DNA of 64,000 nucleotides from DAORHV01 sp964513925 (GTDB lineage: Bacteria; Patescibacteriota; Gracilibacteria; Peribacterales; Peribacteraceae), in assembly GCA_964513925.1 (NCBI GenBank), contig CAZENR010000004.1, positions 1-64,000 of the forward strand, written 5' to 3'. The notes under the pieces were generated by a model, which saw only the letters and a program-made list of their open reading frames with translations, made no database searches and was not told the origin of the DNA. Numbering within the stretch: position 1 is the first letter of the stretch; every line of letters starts with the position of its first letter. A program made the translations under genes and the position numbers. Shown here in pieces: positions 41,477 to 48,472 of this stretch.

Positions 41477-42586
41477 ATGCGTCTTGCCATAGTCGCGGAT
41501 TGGCTCCCAACCTTCGGCGGTGCCGAACATGTGATTGCCGCAATGCATCGCATGTGGCCGGATGCTCCGATGTATACATCTGTGTATAACGCACAACGAC
41601 TGCAGGCGATCAGCGGAGCCGATGTGCGCACCGTAGGGAAGTTGCAATGGCTGTATCGTCTGCTGGGCAGGCACCAGCTGCTGCTGCCGTTGTTACCAAG
41701 GGCCATGGAAGATATCGATCTTCGCGGGTACGACGTTGTGCTCAGTTCTTCGCATGCGGTCGGCAAAGGCATTGTCCCTCCGCCTTCCGCGGTGCACGTG
41801 TGTTATTGCCATACGCCCATGCGTTATGCATGGGAAATGGAGGCCGAGTATTTGCAGGATTTTCGCTTGCGCGGTTGGATGAAGAAAAAAGCCAAACAGC
41901 AGCTAAAACGCCTGCGACGCTGGGACTTGTCCACAGCGAGGCGTGTCGATGTGTTTTTAGCCAACTCATCGGAAACCCAGGCCAGAATACAGCGCATCTA
42001 CGGTCGCGATAGCACAATCATTTCTCCACCGGTCGACGATGTATTCTTTCATACTCCGCTTGGCTCAAAAACGCCGGAGTATTTTTTGGCGGTGGGGCGG
42101 TTGGTTCCATACAAGCGTTTCGATCTTCTCATTGAGCTAGCCAATGCACATTCGCTGCCGCTGTGGATAGGCGGCACCGGACAAGATGAGACGCGGCTGC
42201 GTGCGTTGGCGGGTCCGACCGTGCGATTTTTAGGATTCGTACCCGATGCGGATTTGCCGCAGTTGTATGCCGGAGCCAAAGCAGTGTTCTTCCCGCAAGT
42301 GGAAGATGCGGGGATTGTCCCGCTGGAAGCCCAGGCAAGCGGCACTCCGCTGATCGCGTATGCAAAGGGGGGCGTGTTGGATGTTGTGCGTGATGGAGTT
42401 ACGGGAGTACTGGCAGATGCGCAAACCGTACCTTCATTTGCGGATGCGGTGCAGCGGTTGAGTGCGCACACATGGGATCGTAGTGCCATTCGCGAGCATG
42501 CACGGCGCTTTTCCGAGGAGCACTTTCGCACATTGCTCACCAATGCTGTGCGCCGTGCACAAGAAACATTTCGCATGGGGAAGTAG
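41477..42586 (+). CDS. Family 4 glycosyltransferase
   Basis: A 369-aa GT-B enzyme. The N-terminal LAIVADWLPTFGGAEHVI and the CYCHTPMRYAWE motif are characteristic of a GT4 subgroup in O-antigen/exopolysaccharide clusters. The C-terminal half has AVGRLVPYKRFDLLIE, WIGGTGQDE, VRFLGFVPDADLPQLYAGA and FPQVEDAGIVPLEAQASGTP, with the nucleotide-sugar-binding glutamates. Acceptor unknown. TACCAT (41465-41470) lies exactly 6 nt before the ATG. Divergent from the ftsQ operon. Confidence 0.9.
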   Translation: MRLAIVADWLPTFGGAEHVIAAMHRMWPDAPMYTSVYNAQRLQAISGADVRTVGKLQWLYRLLGRHQLLLPLLPRAMEDIDLRGYDVVLSSSHAVGKGIVPPPSAVHVCYCHTPMRYAWEMEAEYLQDFRLRGWMKKKAKQQLKRLRRWDLSTARRVDVFLANSSETQARIQRIYGRDSTIISPPVDDVFFHTPLGSKTPEYFLAVGRLVPYKRFDLLIELANAHSLPLWIGGTGQDETRLRALAGPTVRFLGFVPDADLPQLYAGAKAVFFPQVEDAGIVPLEAQASGTPLIAYAKGGVLDVVRDGVTGVLADAQTVPSFADAVQRLSAHTWDRSAIREHARRFSEEHFRTLLTNAVRRAQETFRMGK

Positions 42587-42657
42587 CACATTGACTTTGC
42601 GTCACTCTTGAGACGCAATGCCTTTGGCGCCTACTCTGTTCGCTCTACACTACACCC

Positions 42658-43446
42658 ATGCAGCGGTTGGCCGATTCGCACAAAGGCGACAACGGCAAGG
42701 TAGCCGTCATCGGCGGTTCGGTGCATCAGCACGGAGCGCCCCTGTTCTCCGCCCTGGCGGCAGAAGCTGCTGGTGCAGACTTGGTGTATGTCATGGTGCC
42801 GCTGGTACATGTGGAAGCGGCAAAGAAAGCGTCGCTGAATTTTCAGGTCTACGGTTTTGGGTCTGCGTCTGCCCCGGATGAGTTCACACCCAAGGATCAC
42901 GAAACACTCATCGAGCTGCTGGCCACCATGGACTGTGCAGTAATCGGGCCGGGGTTGACGCGCACGCCCGCCATGCTCGGCGCCCTGAAAACAATTTTCG
43001 AATCCGCGCCTTGCCCCCTGGTTGCCGATGCAACCGCATTGCAGCCTTTCACGCTCAAAAAACTCAGCCATCGCCAAGCAGTGATTACTCCGCATTTGGG
43101 AGAACTGGAGCGCATGGGACTGGAACCTGCAGACGTCAACGATATGGCGCAGCAGGCCGGCACAACGCTGCTGGTAAAGGGGGTGGTAGATCGCATTGTG
43201 TCGTCAACCGGCATGGAGCGCGAGGTGTCCGGCGGCAACGCAGGGCTTACCGTTGGCGGCACGGGTGATGCGCTCGCCGGATTGACAGCGGCGCTTGTGG
43301 CTCAAGGCCTATCGCAATTCGATGCGGCGGTTACGGCCAGCACAGTCATCAAGCGCGCCGGCACAACACTGTTTCCCGACTACGGGTATGCATACGGTAC
43401 GCGCAGGGTTATCGATTGCATTCCTACCCTGTTGCGTTCGCTGTAA
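42658..43446 (+). CDS. nnrD: ADP/ATP-dependent NAD(P)H-hydrate dehydratase
   Basis: 262 aa. A ribokinase-fold repair enzyme that dehydrates damaged NAD(P)H hydrate. GKVAVIGGSVHQHGAPLFSALAAE, GPGLTRT, VADATAL, VITPHLGELERM and GNAGLTVGGTGDALAGL match the CARKD/YjeF C-terminal domain. The epimerase domain (NnrE) often fused to it is absent. TACACT (42646-42651) lies exactly 6 nt from the ATG. The pgeF gene follows 17 nt after the stop. Confidence 0.92.
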   Translation: MQRLADSHKGDNGKVAVIGGSVHQHGAPLFSALAAEAAGADLVYVMVPLVHVEAAKKASLNFQVYGFGSASAPDEFTPKDHETLIELLATMDCAVIGPGLTRTPAMLGALKTIFESAPCPLVADATALQPFTLKKLSHRQAVITPHLGELERMGLEPADVNDMAQQAGTTLLVKGVVDRIVSSTGMEREVSGGNAGLTVGGTGDALAGLTAALVAQGLSQFDAAVTASTVIKRAGTTLFPDYGYAYGTRRVIDCIPTLLRSL

Positions 43447-43463
43447 GCGGGTATGCTGGCGGC

Positions 43464-44135
43464 GTGATTCATCATCCGTTCGAACATCTGCGGCAATTCC
43501 GCGAGGCGCTGGATCTCCAATTCCTCACGAAGGAAGACGGCGTTTCCAGCGATGCAGACATCAAGCGTGTAACGGGCGTTTCGCAGCTGGCAAGTCTTCA
43601 CCAGAAGCACGGGAAGCAGGTGGCAGTAGTCCGCGCGCCCACATCAAGAATCGAGCCTGCCGATGCCATAATCACGGATGTTGCGGGCTTGTCGCTCCTC
43701 ATTCGTTTTGCCGACTGCCAGAACTTTGTGCTATTTGCCCCAAAACAACGAGTGGTCGCCCTGGTTCATGCCGGATGGCGCGGCGTGGTTGCGGGTGTCA
43801 TTCCGGAAACATGCTCGGTATTGCAGCGCGAGTGGGACATTGCCCCCGGTGATGTGTGGGTGGGTGCCGGCCCGTCGCTGTGCATGCCGTGCTCCGACTT
43901 CACCGATCCGTTCACCGAGGTGCCATCACTGGCGCGGTACACCTCCGGTCGCACCGTGAATTTGCTTGCTGCGGCCCACGATCAACTCATAGCATGCGGC
44001 GTGCCTGCCCAGCGCATAGAGCGCATGCCGCAGTGCACCCGCTGCATGCCGGAAACATACTGGACGTATCGCGGCGGTCATCGTGAACAGGTCAAAAACG
44101 GATATACCAACTGCTTTGTGGCTACCCTGCGCTAA
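43464..44135 (+). CDS. pgeF: Multicopper-polyphenol-oxidase/YfiH-type purine nucleoside phosphorylase (PgeF)
   Basis: 223 aa. HQKHGKQV, RFADCQ and ALVHAGWRGVVAGVI carry the His/Cys/His zinc-binding residues of the YfiH (DUF152) family, with PQCTRCMPETYWTYR near the end. Family members have adenosine deaminase/purine phosphorylase activity and act as a peptidoglycan-editing factor. A GTG start is chosen: TATGCT (43452-43457) ends exactly 6 nt before it, and the upstream frame lies within nnrD. The stop overlaps the convergent YkgJ-type gene by 4 nt. Confidence 0.88.
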   Translation: MIHHPFEHLRQFREALDLQFLTKEDGVSSDADIKRVTGVSQLASLHQKHGKQVAVVRAPTSRIEPADAIITDVAGLSLLIRFADCQNFVLFAPKQRVVALVHAGWRGVVAGVIPETCSVLQREWDIAPGDVWVGAGPSLCMPCSDFTDPFTEVPSLARYTSGRTVNLLAAAHDQLIACGVPAQRIERMPQCTRCMPETYWTYRGGHREQVKNGYTNCFVATLR

Positions 44136-44974
44136 GCCCAAATCATCGCTTGTTCATCGGGCTCGAAATACGTTTCAACGAATGCCACTTGCACGGGGTG
44201 CTCTCGAGAGAAGTCTGCAAAGCGCAGTCCCCGGATAATCTCCTTGATCATGCTTGCATCGTGCTGTCGTGCGTACTGCAGGAGCTGAGGTAGTCCCAAT
44301 CGCCGGAACAGCCCGTGATCCAGGTGCGATAAATCCTGCACGTAGCGTATGGCAATGCGCACCACGTCTCCTGCTGTTTCGATCATGGCGTCGCGCGACG
44401 GCGCCGGCCCGTCGAATGCGCGCCCAGGCTTGCGCTTCAGCAGTGCAAACACGTTGTTGGCGGCCAAAAATGCCGCCTGCTCAATGGATGCGACGCTCGG
44501 GGGCGAAGTAAGGTGCATGAACACCGCCTCCAACATTCGTCTGTATGCTCCGCCGCGGTTGCCGGTCCACTCATTGCAGACCCCGGGTTTGTGGGGCGAC
44601 GCATAGATGGCACACACCAGTCCGCCTTCTTTGTCTTGGCCGAGGTGCGGGCAGAATTCGCCGGCGATTTTTTTCATAGTCAGCGGCTGCCCGTTGTTCC
44701 CCATGGCTATGTCGCCAAGCTGTGCGCCCGGAGCCGGCATGGCATCGATTTCGTGCGCCCAGCAGCAAGCGCCACACTTGCAACAAGCGCCGGCAGACTC
44801 GCATGCGCGCAGCGCATCATCGTCAAACGTGTGCTCTGTAGCGTTGTTGTGTACCGGCAGGGAAATGCGTTGCATGCCCATAAGGCGAAGCAGCCTGCCC
44901 ACTGTCATCTGCACTGTCAATTTTTCGGCTAAATGTTTGGTTGGGGATTGATGCCAAGAGTACAATTCGTGCAT
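44132..44974 (-). CDS. YkgJ-family cysteine-cluster protein
   Basis: 280 aa. Residues ~60-140 hold an eight-Cys arrangement: ACCKCGACCWAHEID, GEFCPHL, GGLVCAIYASPHKPGVCNEW. This is the YkgJ (UPF0153) zinc/iron-chelating signature of unknown biochemical role. The C-terminal 140 residues are helical and lineage-specific. The start is uncertain: internal ATGs at 44908 and nearby are possible, and TTGACA lies just ahead of the first of these. It is divergent from the candidate ncRNA. Confidence 0.8.
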   Translation of the reverse strand: MHELYSWHQSPTKHLAEKLTVQMTVGRLLRLMGMQRISLPVHNNATEHTFDDDALRACESAGACCKCGACCWAHEIDAMPAPGAQLGDIAMGNNGQPLTMKKIAGEFCPHLGQDKEGGLVCAIYASPHKPGVCNEWTGNRGGAYRRMLEAVFMHLTSPPSVASIEQAAFLAANNVFALLKRKPGRAFDGPAPSRDAMIETAGDVVRIAIRYVQDLSHLDHGLFRRLGLPQLLQYARQHDASMIKEIIRGLRFADFSREHPVQVAFVETYFEPDEQAMIWA

Positions 44975-45014
44975 CTCGACGACCCGTTAGCCCGCGCATA
45001 CTTTTTCTCTGACT

Positions 45015-45207
45015 TATCTTACGGGAGATCTAATCACTTCACGCCGTGGCGTGGAGATGCGGTCACCCACCTGGCATTCCAGGGATAGAGTCACGCGGAG
45101 CGACGGTCGTTTGGATGCATTCGCGAAAGGGGCTACGCCCCTCTCGCGGACTCTCCTCAGATATTGTGCGGCTCCAGCGCGGGAAACCCGCGCTTCGCCG
45201 GTTTTTT
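45015..45207 (+). ncRNA. Candidate structured non-coding RNA with intrinsic terminator
   Basis: No convincing protein gene occupies 44975-45265, yet the plus strand shows ordered secondary structure. TATCT (45015-45019) and GGAGA (45024-45028) pair with AGATA (45159-45163) and TCTCC (45152-45156), closing a ~150-nt domain. Inside are hairpins CACGC/GCGTG (45040-45053), CCTGG/CCAGG around 45079-45092, and an 11-bp stem CGCGA.AGGGGC/GCCCCT.TCGCG (45122-45148). A GC-rich terminator and U6 follow. I see no signature of 6S, RNase P, SRP or tmRNA. The RNA gene is inferred and its 5' end is uncertain. Confidence 0.5.
45167..45207 (+). terminator. Plus-strand intrinsic terminator of the candidate ncRNA
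   Basis: An outer CGGC/GCCG stem and inner AGCGCGGG/CCCGCGCT stem with loop AAA, followed by G and six T (45202-45207). No plus-strand protein gene lies upstream, so it implies a non-coding transcript. Confidence 0.65.
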
Positions 45208-45239
45208 CAAAGGCCGATTGGTCGATCGGCCTTTGAAAA
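45204..45239. terminator. 15-bp perfect hairpin, 3' of ssb
   Basis: TTTTCAAAGGCCGAT, loop TGGTCG, ATCGGCCTTTGAAAA. It lies 27 nt after the ssb stop on the minus strand, abutting the ncRNA terminator. It could terminate in either direction; the A/T run is inside the stem. Confidence 0.6.
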
Positions 45240-45265
45240 CTAGAAATGCCGACGGTGCGTTAGCA

Positions 45266-45661
45266 CTATGCCGCGGCCTCTTCAGCTGGAATTTCTTCTT
45301 CCTTCAGGCGAGGCGCTTCTGCATCTGTCTTGGGTCCAAGCAGTGTCAGTTCCTCAATCACGATATCGGTGCGATACTGCTTTTTGCCTTCGCCTTCTGG
45401 CTCCCAACTGCGCGTGTGCAGGTGGCCTTCTACGTAGAGAGGCTTGCCCTTGCGTACGTAGTCGGCGCAAAAGCGCGCCAGGCCGCCCCAGGCGACTAAG
45501 TTGTGATACTCGGCAACGCTTTGACGTTGGCCGTTGGCGTCCTTCCAGGTCCGGTTTGTAGCCAGGCCGAAGGTGCAGACGTCTCTGCCGCTTGGCAGGG
45601 TTTTGTGCTCGGCATCGCGCGTTACATTCCCGAGCAGAATGGTCCTGTTGACCGTTTTCAT
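45266..45661 (-). CDS. ssb: Single-stranded DNA-binding protein
   Basis: 131 aa. An OB-fold with TVNRTILLGNVTRDAEHKTL, DVCTFGLATNRTWKD, AEYHNLVAWGGLARFCADYV and KGKPLYVEGHLHTRSWE. The acidic C-terminus (LKEEEIPAEEAAA) lacks the usual DDDIPF tip that recruits partners such as RecJ, retaining only an EEEIP-like element. The start is at MKTVNRT; a frame 30 nt longer is not favoured. Confidence 0.93.
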   Translation of the reverse strand: MKTVNRTILLGNVTRDAEHKTLPSGRDVCTFGLATNRTWKDANGQRQSVAEYHNLVAWGGLARFCADYVRKGKPLYVEGHLHTRSWEPEGEGKKQYRTDIVIEELTLLGPKTDAEAPRLKEEEIPAEEAAA

Positions 45662-45804
45662 AGAGAAAATGGGGAAAGAAATACAGGCCAACCACCGTAC
45701 AATTCACGGGCTACCAGGCGATACGGTCTCTGCAGTCTTGCCGAACAACGAACCATGTTTTTTGTCTTACGGAAGGGCTCCGCCCGGTTCTGTCCTCTGC
45801 CGGA

Positions 45805-46317
45805 TCAGCGCGAGCTTTTCCTCTCGTGCGCCAGGCGAAGCAAAATGAACGCACTCGGCATGTGCACTTTGGGCGAGCGAAGCACGCGATCAATCGCCTC
45901 CTCCAGCGTGCACGCATGCACCTCGATCATTTCATCTTCGTCTTGGGGCAAGGGATCGTGCGTGAGGTCATACCCGGCGAAGAAGTGGTTGGTGACCGCA
46001 AAGTTCTCCGAGTGCTGCACGCTGCACATATGCTCCATGCGTTCAGCGCGGTAGCCTGTCTCTTCACGCAGCTCGCGCTGCGCCGCCACCAACGGGTCAT
46101 GTTCTTTATCTATGTGGCCGCTGGGCAGCATCCATACATGCGTCGCGTAGAACGGTCGGTACTCGCGCAGCAGCAAGATGTTTCCGTCGTTGGTATGCCC
46201 CACCACGTGAGCACGGTCTACGTTGTGCACGCGCAGAACCGTCTTCTTCCGCCCGTCTGGCAGCGTTGCGGACTCCTCGGTGATTCGCCATCCGCGGGAA
46301 TTGAATAGCTCGTGCAT
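45805..46317 (-). CDS. Nudix hydrolase, ADP-ribose pyrophosphatase-like
   Basis: 170 aa. Strands TVLRVHNVDRAHVVGHTNDGNILLL (in part) and EYRPF lead to the Nudix box GHIDKEHDPLVAAQRELREETGY with the REXXEE glutamates intact. Such enzymes cleave nucleoside diphosphate derivatives such as ADP-ribose. The start at MHELFNS is supported by TACCGT (46324-46329) exactly 6 nt upstream. It is divergent from the dGTPase gene with only 26 nt between the chosen starts, so both genes share one promoter segment; a linked nucleotide-pool role is plausible. Confidence 0.9.
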   Translation of the reverse strand: MHELFNSRGWRITEESATLPDGRKKTVLRVHNVDRAHVVGHTNDGNILLLREYRPFYATHVWMLPSGHIDKEHDPLVAAQRELREETGYRAERMEHMCSVQHSENFAVTNHFFAGYDLTHDPLPQDEDEMIEVHACTLEEAIDRVLRSPKVHMPSAFILLRLAHERKSSR

Positions 46318-46323
46318 GCATCT

Positions 46324-46333
46324 ACGGTACCAT
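46324..46333. promoter_or_regulatory. Overlapping divergent -10 elements (Nudix / dGTPase)
   Basis: Minus-strand TACCGT (46324-46329) is 6 nt from the Nudix ATG. Plus-strand TACCAT (46328-46333) is 10 nt from the dGTPase ATG at 46344. The two hexamers share bases 46328-46329. Confidence 0.45.
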
Positions 46334-46343
46334 GGTGGAGCAC

Positions 46344-47441
46344 ATGTCGTCTCTTGCCAGCAGAATTGCATCGGCCAACGCGCTACTCGCACCGTATGCC
46401 GTGCCGCACTCAGGCGGCCTCGGACGCGAGCATACGGAAGCAGACGATCTCACCCGCTTTCCGTTTCAGCGCGACAGAGATCGCATTCTGCACACACAGG
46501 CGTTCCGACGCCTCATGCATAAGACTCAAGTGTTTGTCACCGGAACCGGGGACCACTATCGCACCCGCATTACGCACACGTTGGAAGTGGCGCAAGTCAG
46601 TCGCGATGTTGCTCGAACACTCCGTCTCAACGAAGACTTGGCCGAGTGCATCGCGCTGGCGCACGACTTGGGACACACCCCGTTCGGGCATGCCGGCGAA
46701 GAGGCGCTGAACGAATGCGTAGAGCCCTACGGCAAGCGCTTCGAGCACAATATTCAATCGCTCAGAACAGTCACCGTTTTAGAAGATCGCAGCAAGCGAT
46801 ACCACGGTCTCAATCTCAACCGAGAAGTGCTGGAGGGGCTCATGAAGCACCGCACTCCGCACGATATGCCGGAAGACATGCATATAGAGCGATCGCCGTC
46901 GCTGGAGGCGCAGGCGGTGAACCTTGCCGACGAAATCGCCTACACCGCCCACGATATCGACGATGGCTTGCGCGCAGGAGTGTTTGCCATTGCCGATTTG
47001 CAGCGCCTGGCACTGGGTGCTCGCGCGGCGCAGGAGGCGCATCGTTCCGGCACCGAAGTGCGCGGGGCAATTGTGCATTTGCTGGTGACAGACTTGTACG
47101 CGACGACCGTCGAAACGCTGCGTCAGCATGACATTGTATCGCTGCAGCATGTCTATGCCGCCAAGGAACCGCTGGTGTTATTCTCGCGCTCCATGCGTGA
47201 CGAGCTGGCAGAACTGCGACGCTTTCTTTGGGATCGCCTCTACATGCACCCCGATGTCCTGCGCCAAGCCAACCGCGGCAAGGACATTATTCGCATGTTG
47301 TTTTCGCAGTACATGCAGCAGCCCCCTGCCAAGGTGTTGGCATTGCAGCGCAAGCAGGACGGAGCCCTGGACGAAGCCGTAAAAGACTACATTGCCGGCA
47401 TGACAGACGTCTTTGCCGCCGAGCAATGCAGGCAGTCGTAG
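46344..47441 (+). CDS. dgt: dGTP triphosphohydrolase-like HD-domain protein
   Basis: 365 aa. Deoxynucleoside triphosphohydrolase family: FPFQRDRDRILHTQAFRRLMHKTQVF, RITHTLEVAQVSRDVA (His), ALAHDLGHTPFGHAGE (His-Asp), FEHNIQSLR and NLADEIAYTAHDIDDG (Asp) form the HD metal site. It controls dNTP pools. ATG 46332 is an alternative start four codons upstream, but it overlaps the probable -10. The end is 4 nt from the convergent M23 gene. Confidence 0.92.
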   Translation: MSSLASRIASANALLAPYAVPHSGGLGREHTEADDLTRFPFQRDRDRILHTQAFRRLMHKTQVFVTGTGDHYRTRITHTLEVAQVSRDVARTLRLNEDLAECIALAHDLGHTPFGHAGEEALNECVEPYGKRFEHNIQSLRTVTVLEDRSKRYHGLNLNREVLEGLMKHRTPHDMPEDMHIERSPSLEAQAVNLADEIAYTAHDIDDGLRAGVFAIADLQRLALGARAAQEAHRSGTEVRGAIVHLLVTDLYATTVETLRQHDIVSLQHVYAAKEPLVLFSRSMRDELAELRRFLWDRLYMHPDVLRQANRGKDIIRMLFSQYMQQPPAKVLALQRKQDGALDEAVKDYIAGMTDVFAAEQCRQS

Positions 47442-47445
47442 CGAC

Positions 47446-48285
47446 TTAGTTCACGAACGTGGCTACGTACTTCAGCGGGTCTACCAGTTTGCCATCTTGT
47501 CGTACGGCAAAGTGCAGGTGCGGTCCGGTCGTCAGCAGTCCGGCGCCTTCGGAGCCTGGGCGCCCGCCGGAAAGTGCGATGGGCGAACCCATGCGTACGC
47601 GATCGCCTTCTTGCACCAATGCGCCGCTGATGTGTCCGTAAATAGTCTGTACGCCGTCGGCATGGTCGATGGCCAAGTAGCTGTATCCCAAACCGTTTAG
47701 CGATACCTTTGTCACGGTTCCATCCGCCGGAGCCTGAATCACCGTCCCCTGCTCTGTGGGAATGTCGATTGCATGGTGCGGAATGCCGAAGCGCGCTTCG
47801 TATCCATCATCCTCAAAATGCGCCGATATGCCGTACTTCGGCTCTACTGGCCACTGCAATGCAAGCGGCTGGCTGGGCGTTTGCTTGGTGAACTCCGTGC
47901 CTTGCGCGTCCCACAATTCACCAAGGGACATGGTGAGTAATTTTTCCGATGCCTTGCGCTGCGCAATAATGCCAAGCAGCACTTTGCGGTGCTCGCTGAC
48001 GTCGCTTGCCACCCGCTGGTCGCGAGTGCGTGCAGCCTCTTCTTCCAACACCTGCAATTGGTAGCGCAAAATCTCCTCGCGCTGTGCCAGAACCGCCTGC
48101 CGAATGCGTTCCCTGTCTACTGTTTGCTGGGCTTGCGCAAGCGCAATACCTGACGTGGTTCCGCCAACGCCTTCAGGCGTCTGTTGCGTGCCAAGCGGAC
48201 TAAACGGACCGGTCACCCAAAAGAAGATCAGCAGGATCGCCGTCAGGGTTTGCCATGGCCGGGGAATATGGATCTGAATTTCCAT
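47446..48285 (-). CDS. Membrane-anchored M23 metallopeptidase with coiled coil
   Basis: 279 aa. An N-terminal hydrophobic anchor (TLTAILLIFFWVTGPF) is followed by a helical region (about 55-125, REEILRYQLQVLEEEAARTRD) reminiscent of EnvC-type coiled coils. The M23 domain has HHAIDIPTEQGT (H-x3-D), GYSYLAIDHADGVQTIYGHI in part and GPHLHFAVR (HxH). It probably acts on peptidoglycan or as a hydrolase activator. TATACT (48297-48302) lies 11 nt from the ATG. Second M23 protein in the window. Confidence 0.9.
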   Translation of the reverse strand: MEIQIHIPRPWQTLTAILLIFFWVTGPFSPLGTQQTPEGVGGTTSGIALAQAQQTVDRERIRQAVLAQREEILRYQLQVLEEEAARTRDQRVASDVSEHRKVLLGIIAQRKASEKLLTMSLGELWDAQGTEFTKQTPSQPLALQWPVEPKYGISAHFEDDGYEARFGIPHHAIDIPTEQGTVIQAPADGTVTKVSLNGLGYSYLAIDHADGVQTIYGHISGALVQEGDRVRMGSPIALSGGRPGSEGAGLLTTGPHLHFAVRQDGKLVDPLKYVATFVN

Positions 48286-48457
48286 GAAATCCGTTCAGTA
48301 TACATCAAAACGCAGAACTGCGCCGCACCTCGATATTGACGTATTTCTAAACAGTTTCGCAATATCCAAACAGGGTGCTGACACTGCAAATTACATATTT
48401 CACAATAATTTTAAATATATGCAAATATAAACCCCACAAGAGGGGGCGAATTTCTGG

Positions 48458-48463
48458 TATACT
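48458..48463 (+). promoter_or_regulatory. Extended -10 of the first surface-protein gene
   Basis: TGGTATACT on the plus strand; the hexamer ends 9 nt before the TTG start. It lies in an AT-rich 187-nt intergenic segment that also has a CCCC/GGGG hairpin near 48431-48446. Confidence 0.55.
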
Positions 48464-48472
48464 AGTAGGATT

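Noticed and set aside
45015..45207. 6S RNA, SRP RNA, RNase P RNA or tmRNA
   Set aside because: The long-range closing helix encloses several hairpins rather than a central bubble, and none of the conserved core sequences of those RNAs is present.
45046..45243. Small plus-strand protein genes in the ykgJ-ssb intergenic region
   Set aside because: Frames run straight through the terminator hairpins and have no protein-like composition or start signal.
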